Of a DNA stretch of 64,000 nt, positions 56,135-64,000 are shown in pieces. A program made the translations under genes and the position numbers. Source of the DNA: Whitmania pigra. Lineage: Eukaryota; Annelida; Clitellata; Hirudinida; Haemopidae. Numbering within the stretch: position 1 is the first letter of the stretch; each line of letters opens with the position of its first letter. Under the pieces are notes generated by a model, which ran no database searches, had not been told where the DNA came from, and worked only from the letters and a program-made list of their open reading frames with translations. Location of the stretch: assembly GCA_021613335.1 (NCBI GenBank), contig JAJTWR010000398.1, forward strand, positions 16,001 through 80,000. The letters are read 5' to 3'.

Positions 56135-57409
56135 ATTAAATTAGTTATTTAGCATTATTAATGGCCATGACAACCCCAGACAATGTATTAGTAGTAATTA
56201 ATAGTATTAGAAATAATGAGTAATTATGTAATTATTAACAAACAGTTTTCAAGTGAATATATCAAACTTAGATTTAAAATGATCCTTCAAAGTTCTCCAC
56301 CTTCGCATAAACCCAAGGTCACTATGAGATTACAAGCATTACCTAAACATCTCTTAACCCTAGGGGACCTAACCTTTAAACTTGATTTTCAGCCCAATGG
56401 TTGAAATGAGATCACCGAGCCATGGACTCCTATATATAAACAGCAGGATACTGCCAACTGCTTTTTTTTTTTTTTTCAATTTGAGCAATTTTATTAATCA
56501 TCAAAATGAACAAAACAAATCAAACAAAAGAGACACCAATGTACGGATTAATAAAGAACTCATGGATCAGCTTTAAGGAAACGCAAGCTCCCGCTAGCAA
56601 GCTGACCCTGAAATATCAGTTAATTAAGAAAACGAATAATAAACCCGTCAAATAAACAGTTAATCAAGAATACCACGAGCTAAGTACAATTTGTAGGACA
56701 ATTTTTAAATAATAAATATAATAGCATGAATGGTCCAGTCTGTGTATGATTTTTGATAGATGAAGGAATGGTGTTGTATAGTCTATGTCCGTAACATGTA
56801 ATTGAAAAGAGCTTGAGGGTGGTTTTGTATTCAAACCATACATCGGGAGGCCATGCATCACTATATGATATGAACTATATGATATTTCAGATTTTATATA
56901 GAAACTTGTAAAACAACACCATGTTTAACTTATTAATTTTTTAATCTTTCCTTGAACACTTTTATAATTTAGAATAAATAAAACACTAGAATAAGTTTTA
57001 AAAAACTTTGTACTTGAACAACTGAATAAAAGTTTACATAATAGAAAATTAAGTTCACTATCAAAATCACAATAGTTTGAATAAGATGTGATTAATTCAT
57101 TTTCATTTAAACCCCTTGCCGTAATCTTTTCAAATATTAACATATGGTTTTTGAAAGCATGAATTTATTACAAAGTTGTTTATTAAAACCTTATAAGAAT
57201 GCAAACACACTGACCAAGCAAATTCTTTTGGGTGTGTTAATCCACCATGTTCAATTTGATTGACAAATTTAAAAACATTACTATTTACTTGTAATTCAAT
57301 ATCTGAATCTGCAGTCACATGAGACCTAGGATATATTGAAACAAGATCTTTGTATTTGCCATTAAATGATTTCACCATGAAACAAAGATAAATTTTGCCT
57401 AACCGTAAC

Positions 57410-57510
57410 CCCATCCTAACCTCTAATCCTAACCCTAACCCCAACCCTAGCCAAACCCTAACCCCAACCCTAGCAAAACCCTAACACTAACCCTAACCCT
57501 AACCCTTGAG
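57410..57510 (+). repeat. Interstitial telomere-like repeats, copy 1
   Basis: About 14 degenerate CCCTAA-type units (CCTAACCCTAACCCCAACCC and variants such as CCCTAGC, CTAACACTAA). This is the TTAGGG class of animal telomere repeat. It lies inside the transposon remnant. Confidence 0.85.
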
Positions 57511-57599
57511 GGGATCCATTCGGAGCTTAAAAATGCTGACCGATTTCCCCTAAAAAGAGATATCCCTAAAAATATTACGGATCAAAGATTTACTTTTAC

Positions 57600-57700
57600 T
57601 CATTTTAGGCGGAGCTTAATTTGTTTTGAGGTGGAGCTTTATTAAAGTGGAGCATCTCATTAATATGTGTGCATACGTCTGGAACGGTTTTACCCGCTTG
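57600..57700 (+). repeat. Dispersed repeat, family 'GGCGGAGCT', diverged copy 1
   Basis: GGCGGAGCTTAATTTGTTTT, GGTGGAGCTTTATTAAAG, ATGTGTGCATACGTCTGGAA and CGGTTTTACC follow the order of the copies at 1356 and 6485. The duplicate copy is at 59591-59691. Confidence 0.5.
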
Positions 57701-58127
57701 TTTTAGCTTGGCCTCCCGATGTATATCGATGAAACTTTTAGGCTTAGGTTGGCAGTCCAGTTGTATATTTAGGAGTCCATGATCGAGTCTACCAGCTTGA
57801 GAACTCCCTTTCATGTTACTCACATTATTGTGAATTGTTGAAAGTACCAAATCTAAACAAGTACTGAGTGACCTTCAATCATCAGCATTAACATCGGCAC
57901 TACAATGGTGACAATTCTCTTGCCTTTGAAATGTTTTCAGCGTTGAAGAGACACTTTGTGCTTGTAAAATCGATATTTGTTTTAAACACTATCCACACAC
58001 AACATTAATTTTTTATTTATTTTGAAGTCATTTTGTTTGTAGCAATGTATATTTTACTAAACTCAATCTATTATATTCATATTAAGGAGAATTGCATCGA
58101 AAATAAATGTTTTCAAAGCATTTTAGG

Positions 58128-60130
58128 ATTAAATTAGTTATTTAGCATTATTAATGGCCATGACAACCCCAGACAATGTATTAGTAGTAATTAATAGTAT
58201 TAGAAATAATGAGTAATTATGTAATTATTAACAAACAGTTTTCAAGTGAATATATCAAACTTAGATTTAAAATGATCCTTCAAAGTTCTCCACCTTCGCA
58301 TAAACCCAAGGTCACTATGAGATTACAAGCATTACCTAAACATCTCTTAACCCTAGGGGACCTAACCTTTAAACTTGATTTTCAGCCCAATGGTTGAAAT
58401 GAGATCACCGAGCCATGGACTCCTATATATAAACAGCAGGATACTGCCAACTGCATTTTTTTTTTTTTTCAATTTGAGCAATTTTATTAATCATCAAAAT
58501 GAACAAAACAAATCAAACAAAAGAGACACCAATGTACGGATTAATAAAGAACTCATGGATCAGCTTTAAGGAAACGCAAGCTCCCGCTAGCAAGCTGACC
58601 CTGAAATATCAGTTAATTAAGAAAACGAATAATAAACCCGTCAAATAAACAGTTAATCAAGAATACCACGAGCTAAGTACAATTTGTAGGACAATTTAAA
58701 TAATAAATATAATAGCATGAATGGTCCAGTCTGTGTATGATTTTTGATAGATGAAGGAATGGTGTTGTATAGTCTATGTCCGTAACATGTAATTGAAAAG
58801 AGCTTGAGGGTGGTTTTGTATTCAAACCATACATCGGGAGGCCATGCATCACTATATGATATGAACTATATGATATTTCAGATTTTATATAGAAACTTGT
58901 AAAACAACACCATGTTTAACTTATTAATTTTTTAATCTTTCCTTGAACACTTTTATAATTTAGAATAAATAAAACACTAGAATAAGTTTTAAAAAACTTT
59001 GTACTTGAACAACTGAATAAAAGTTTACATAATAGAAAATTAAGTTCACTATCAAAATCACAATAGTTTGAATAAGATGTGATTAATTCATTTTCATTTA
59101 AACCCCTTGCCGTAATCTTTTCAAATATTAACATATGGTTTTTGAAAGCATGAATTTATTACAAAGTTGTTTATTAAAACCTTATAAGAATGCAAACACA
59201 CTGACCAAGCAAATTCTTTTGGGTGTGTTAATCCACCATGTTCAATTTGATTGACAAATTTAAAAACATTACTATTTACTTGTAATTCAATATCTGAATC
59301 TGCAGTCACATGAGACCTAGGATATATTGAAACAAGATCTTTGTATTTGCCATTAAATGATTTCACCATGAAACAAAGATAAATTTTGCCTAACCGTAAC
59401 CCCATCCTAACCTCTAATCCTAACCCTAACCCCAACCCTAGCCAAACCCTAACCCCAACCCTAGCAAAACCCTAACACTAACCCTAACCCTAACCCTTGA
59501 GGGGATCCATTCGGAGCTTAAAAATGCTGACCGATTTCCCCTAAAAAGAGATATCCCTAAAAATATTACGGATCAAAGATTTACTTTTACTCATTTTAGG
59601 CGGAGCTTAATTTGTTTTGAGGTGGAGCTTTATTAAAGTGGAGCATCTCATTAATATGTGTGCATACGTCTGGAACGGTTTTACCCGCTTGTTTTAGCTT
59701 GGCCTCCCGATGTATATCGATGATATCGATGAAACTTTTAGGCTTAGGTTGGCAGTCCAGTTGTATATTTAGGAGTCCATGATCGAGTCTACCAGCTTGA
59801 GAACTCCCTTTCATGTTACTCACATTATTGTGAATTGTTGAAAGTACCAAATCTAAACAAGTACTGAGTGACCTTCAATCATCAGCATTAACATCGGCAC
59901 TACAATGGTGACAATTCTCTTGCCTTTGAAATGTTTTCAGCGTTGAAGAGACACTTTGTGCTTGTAAAATCGATATTTTGTTTAAACACTATCCACACAC
60001 AACATTAATTTTTTATTTATTTTGAAGTCATTTTGTTTGTAGCAATGTATATTTTACTAAACTCAATCTATTATATTCATATTAAGGAGAATTGCATCGA
60101 AAATAAATGTTTTTAAAACATTTTAGGATT
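58128..60130 (+). repeat. 2-kb tandem duplication, copy 2
   Basis: Second copy of the block at 56135. Everything described there recurs, including the transposon remnant, telomere-like repeats at about 59401-59500 and the GGCGGAGCT repeat at 59591. Confidence 0.93.
58414..59781 (-). mobile_element. DNA transposon remnant with CATGGACTCCTA inverted ends, copy 2
   Basis: Duplicate of the element at 56421-57781, 7 bp longer. The minus-strand coding pieces (59435-59121 and 59134-58916) have unchanged translations. The two copies have therefore hardly diverged. Confidence 0.55.
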
Positions 60131-60382
60131 AAGCAAATAAGAACCATAAAAAACTAAAAATTCCTTGACAAATCATTATCGAATCACAAGGGAGAATCAC
60201 TTAAATACTTAATGTAAATATAATAATGTAATAATGTATTATAAAATTTATTAAATTTATTTATATAAAATATACTTTACATGAATTTGCAAAGAGCACT
60301 TTGACTTTCACGAAAATATTTTCAATAGTTTGAGCATTATTAATGCAGAAACATCGACATCATTATCGTTTTAAGATTGAAA
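60131..60382. other. 5' flank of gene G
   Basis: AT-rich flank that is not alignable by eye to the A-type flanks except near the promoter-like block, where TGCAGAAACATCGACATC precedes it. Confidence 0.4.
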
Positions 60383-60416
60383 ATCGATTTAGCCCAGCCT
60401 GCGAACCATTAAATAG
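60383..60416 (+). promoter_or_regulatory. Conserved promoter-like block of gene G
   Basis: AATCGATTTAGCCCAGCCTG followed by CGAACCATTAAATAG, 244 bp before the ATG. It matches the ATCGATTCAGCTSAGCYTGC plus GAACCGTTAAATAG pattern of the A-type genes although the surrounding flank has diverged. Confidence 0.55.
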
Positions 60417-60659
60417 AAAGTTCATCCAGTCCCTTACCTTTGATACTGCACAGTTGCTTTGCGTAAACCGGTTAAATACGTATTTCATATCTACATTTAA
60501 ATTGTTTTTAATTTCATACATACCCGTTAAATTTTTTTTTTTCAAAACGATTTGAATTTGATTAAAATATAATATTTGGCCGAATAATATTGTTAATAAT
60601 AATACTGACTATTATTGATGCCATTTTAATTTTAACTGTATTTTCTTTATTTAGACAAT

Positions 60660-63600
60660 ATGTCTCAACAGGTGAAACTACAGAAAGACATCTTGAAAAG
60701 TAAAAGCGATGAAGAAATATTGTACGTCCCAAAGGAGATGCTCGAACATCCCTTGGGATTTGTTGTCGATGCAGGTTGGAAAATGAATTGGTCTTTTATT
60801 TATCACTGTATTATTGCTGCATTATTGTCAGAAAAAGTAAGAAAAGAAAAACACCCATGTAATAAAAAATTAATGATTACAAAATAAGAATAAGCCAAGT
60901 GAAAATTGAAATGATAAGTGAGATGAGTACGTTCTTAGGGAGGATTTCCTCTCATGAAATAAGAAATGCCTTCAACTGGAATCATTAGAGGAGTGCCCCT
61001 GTTACCGAACGTTTCCCATACTCTTGACGCCGTCGGTGGAGGGGTGAGTCACACCCATTGGTTGGTAGATGGTAGATGTCCCTGATTGTTAATTCCATTA
61101 ATTCCATGCTTGAACTTTCAGTGCAACAACCAATATGTGATTGTCAATTCAACTCGTGGCGACTTTTGCACACCAATACCCACGTAATGCATATGATACT
61201 CATACAATTTTTTTGGATCGGTCACCTTTACTTTGAAAATAACGCTTTCTGGCCGAGTACATTATCGCATTATACGAATATTCGCTTTTTAAGTCCTTTG
61301 CGAATAAACTCGCCATCACTTCACATTACACGTCCTTCTATTATTCCCCGAGGAGACTTGATTAGTCACATTCAATGAAATTCAATCATAAATTCTTGGT
61401 AAATGGCAGAAAATTGAGAGACTTTTGATATTTGATTCAGCACAATGAGATCAATACTTTCAACTTGAATGTCATACCAACGCACAACTGGTATTTTATA
61501 GAACAGAAATAAAGGAAGTAACATGTGGTGATCTACCCTATACATGACATTACCAGCATGAAAATGATTAATTGGATAAACTGAATAACGTGACGAAGTG
61601 GTGTAATTGATTGGCCAAATTATGTTGCAGTTTCAATATGAATGTATGAAGGAGCACAATGTGATAGCTATTTTTGAATTAATAAACTTAAAAAAATTAT
61701 GCCGTAACTACCGGACATTGTGCCGACTAAATGAATATTTAAAATATTTAAAATATTTAGATTAACGTTTAAGCGAGAGTTCAGTCACCTCGGAAATTAA
61801 AAAAAAAACACCAGCTACAGTATACAGAAATATGTACAAAACGTTAGCGAGACAAACTACATTTGTATTTTCTTAGCATTAAGGAATATCATATAAAAAT
61901 TATTTTACTTTGATAAATGGTGATGCTGAAAAGTAAAAGCTAAAGGAATTCAAACTTCGGATAGAAGGATCAGCTTTAAAGAACAATGAAAAATTCAATT
62001 TAAAGAATATAATTTTTAAATAACAAACAATTAAACAAAACGAACCGAACGATAAGAGTTTGAGACTTGTCCTGGATTCATTAAAAAATAAAGTTGAGGA
62101 GTTATTTATTAAGAAACGATATAAAATACATTCTTAATTTTTATATAAATTATGATTTAAATTATAAATTTTGATTATAAAAAAAAAATATTTCGTACTA
62201 GGCGAATTTGATAAATTTAAAGTTATCACAACTGCTAGATTGCTAAATGAATTAAAAATTAATTTGCTACTGTTGTATCACTAAAGTATTCAAATTAAAT
62301 TCAAATGCGTTAATTTTGAATTTAGGTGGTAGTTTGGCGAAAGTCGTGTACCGATCGAAAAAAGATTATTCTGCAGGAAAACCTTTAAAGGTACGGTTTA
62401 TAATTAAGCATTAAAAATTAATAAGTTCACATTCATATATATTTCAATTTATTTGAAGTTGAGATTATTAAAAAATTACAAATGCCATGATCTTCAAATA
62501 TGAAATTGTTTTCGGGTGAAGTCAAATCCAGATCATGGTATTCTTCGTCTGCGATCCTTTGACATGAAACACGTCACCGATGTCATTGACTTCCTCAGAG
62601 AGAACTGTGACATGATCATTGAAGATGGGAAGGAGTGGGGGATAACTGGGATAACCACCCAGCACATCAAGAAGGATCTCGATTCGAGTTTAAAAATCAA
62701 GTTAACTGAATAAAAATATTTTTATAAAAATTTAATATTTTATAAAATAAATATTTTGGTTGAACAACTAATACATACTTTTAATACTTAAAATGTTTCA
62801 TGACCATTAAAGATATATTATTACCAGGACGAAGGTATTCTCTGAAATGATGGCTTTAGCTATCTACTTCAAACATTTCGACCAAATGAACATCGAATGT
62901 TTCGAAACGGACTTGGAAGCCACGGAATATGCCAAAGAAGCAGGGGCTACTTACTTGAAGGTGTTCAAAGATTTGGACGACTGTTCTGGATATTCGGTAG
63001 GTAAATGACACTTGTAAGCTTAAGATATTTAAGATGGTAATAGGAATAGATAGCCATAAAGCGCTATTGGTTGGAGATGACAGACTAGTGCAAGCACTAG
63101 TTCATAGCGTGTTTTGTGCTGCTTTATTTTAGAAATTTCAAGAATCAGATGATATCTCTGAAGAGTCTAATAGAGCTGAAAGCCCTTTTAATGTCATGGA
63201 CATCCCTGCCATCAAACTATTTTCGGGAAACGCAGATTATTGGGCCAAAAATAACATGGAATATTCTGGAAAAATGGAATACCCCATTCTCTTTGCTCAC
63301 TTGGGTTCTTCTGCAACGATTGGAATAGTCAGTTAATTTGTGCATTAATTTTTCAAAATCAATACTAATTAAAAAAATTTATTTATCTTAAGATATTTTT
63401 GTCATTTGGATACATTCAGATCACCGAAGATAAACATTTCAAAATTGTGGATTTCTTGACAAGCGTGGGGAAAACGCTTTCTGGCTTGTCAGAAGAATTG
63501 ACCAAGGAATCAGTAATTGTTACGATATTAATTCACTTGTGATCTCCATAATAATTAGATAAAAGCGATTATTAATATGACTTAGATATATTGAAGATGC

Positions 63601-63860
63601 AAATAAGAAATTAATAATATTCAACGTTGCAAATTTCTCTTGACAATTTTCAATTTTATATTCATGTACTTGTGAAATTTTACAGAACTTCGACACATTC
63701 ATTGAAATGGCCAAACGTGGCAATTTGGACAATGTGAACATGTCAGTCGATGATATGCAAAATAAGGACCACTTGGAGAAGGATTGGTATCATTTCATGC
63801 CGACCCATTTGACTGCATTTGAATTGGGAAAACTGAGCTCTAACAACATCAGAGGAAAAG
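60660..63860 (+). CDS. PanK-fold protein, copy G (divergent subtype), exons 1-7; continues past the window
   Basis: Exons: 60660-60774, 62326-62390, 62522-62700, 62828-62996, 63133-63327, 63420-63512, 63686-63860. Junction phases equal those of the A-type genes. The frame is open to the end of exon 7, where a donor GTTGTTG follows. Exons 8-9 must lie beyond 64000. It starts MSQQVKLQKDILKSKSDEEI, has loop VVDAGGSLAKVVY, exon 3 WGITGITTQHIKKDLDSSLK, exon 4 MNIECFETDLEATEYAKEAG, exon 5 KFQESDDISEESNRAESPFN and exon 6 DFLTSVGKTLSGLSEEL. Intron 2 is only 131 bp (about 323 bp in A-type). The first intron is 1.55 kb. It is clearly paralogous, older than the split among A-F, and the likely source type of pseudogene B. 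Confidence 0.85.
60775..62325. other. Intron 1 of gene G
   Basis: No gene recognised. A less AT-rich stretch at 60990-61380 (CCCATACTCTTGACGCCGTC, GGTGGAGGGGTGAGTCACAC) has one open frame, but it resembles nothing I know. It may be an unrecognised insertion. The segment 61863-62040 recurs at 16468-16650 in pseudogene B. Confidence 0.4.
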
Positions 63861-64000
63861 GTTGTTGAAGTTATTTTTACAAGTTTTTTGGACTCTGTTC
63901 GCGATCAGGGTAGTGTCATCCATGAATGCCTTATTGGAGGCATGTATACACCTTTACTAATGTGCGCCTGTGGAAGGCAGTATAAACAAAAGCGAATATA
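63861..64000 (+). other. Start of intron 7 of gene G
   Basis: Sequence after the exon 7 donor, with no similarity by eye to intron 7 of the A-type genes beyond the first few bases. Confidence 0.5.

Larger units (their letters stand above)
56421..57781 (-). mobile_element. DNA transposon remnant with CATGGACTCCTA inverted ends, copy 1
   Basis: The left end CATGGACTCCTATATATAAA and the inverted right end (minus strand CATGGACTCCTAAATATACA) share 12 perfect bases, and both reach an ACTGCC motif further in. Inside, the minus strand encodes two adjoining pieces (57444-57130 and 57143-56925). They include SNVFKFVNQIEHGGLTHPKE, LIFEKITARGLNENELITSY and FKTYSSVLFILNYK. The GGLT.P and SS..F..YSSV patterns suggest the C-terminus of a P-element/THAP9-type transposase. 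That family call is tentative. Confidence 0.55.
56135..58127 (+). repeat. 2-kb tandem duplication, copy 1
   Basis: The 1993-bp block is repeated immediately at 58128-60130 with very few differences. Those I see are a T/A change before the poly-T near 56463, two T lost near 56706, a 9-bp GATATCGAT-type gain in copy 2 near 59724, one T near 57978, and a few changes at the right end. The block contains a terminal-inverted-repeat element and telomere-like repeats. It shares no sequence with the PanK units apart from dispersed repeats. Confidence 0.93.

Noticed and set aside
57410..57510. Chromosome end suggested by CCCTAA repeats
   Set aside because: The tract is short, degenerate, duplicated within a 2-kb block and followed by a gene, so it is interstitial.
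61076..61378. 100-codon open frame in intron 1 of G
   Set aside because: No recognisable motif, and it lies between exons 1 and 2 of an intact gene. It may be a transposon piece, but nothing supports a gene.

Overview
This is an AT-rich animal (metazoan) genomic window. It has multi-exon genes with GT-AG introns, CR1/Jockey-like LINEs, gypsy, hAT and Tc1 elements, a tRNA-derived SINE, and interstitial CCCTAA (TTAGGG-type) repeats. That repeat type argues against arthropods and nematodes. I cannot name the species. No bacterial, organellar or rRNA genes are visible.

The only protein-coding genes I can support are a tandem family of diverged pantothenate-kinase-fold (PanK/Fumble, closest in memory to the PANK4 N-terminal domain) paralogs, all on the + strand. 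I reconstructed a nine-exon structure whose splice phases agree at every junction. Five copies run start to stop in the window: A (8613-14018, 438 aa), C (22109-28706, 440 aa), D (31368-38785, 439 aa), E (43859-47865, frameshift in exon 1) and F (51867-55750, 440 aa). A divergent copy G (60660-63860 and beyond) has exons 1-7 in the window. A broken G-type copy, B (18131-19360), sits between A and C. The fold landmarks are readable: the N-terminal DxGGSxTK phosphate loop, the YPILLVHMGS strand, the RGNLDNVD helix and the C-terminal PGFICALG. The catalytic elements are not kept: the Gly-rich TGGGA becomes TGITT, the GTSLGGGTF loop becomes DFLSxMGKM, and no catalytic Glu lies before the LRLRYF strand. 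The family therefore looks like an amplified pseudokinase or non-canonical PanK.

Each repeat unit (about 8-12 kb) has a conserved 5' flank with a promoter-like block 200-250 bp before the ATG, a splice acceptor 5-7 bp before the ATG, the nine exons, extra decayed copies of the last exon, and an (AAT)n array. Intron 6 of the A-type copies carries old antisense transposon fossils: a SINE piece and a GTF2IRD2/SCAND3-like hAT C-terminus. These were present before amplification. Later insertions (Tc1 in A and C, gypsy in C, LINE pieces in D, a SINE in E) distinguish the copies.

Layout: 1-8.3 kb is transposon-rich flank (gypsy LTR, LINE fragments, two opposed hAT elements with perfect 8-bp target duplications). 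8.3-16.4 kb is unit A plus an orphan intron-6 remnant. 16.4-20.9 kb is pseudogene B with hAT and Tc1 debris. 20.9-30.0 kb is unit C, 30.0-42.4 kb unit D, 42.8-49.7 kb unit E and 49.8-56.1 kb unit F. 56.1-60.1 kb is a nearly perfect 2-kb tandem duplication containing a transposon with terminal inverted repeats and telomere-like repeats. 60.1-64.0 kb is the start of gene G.
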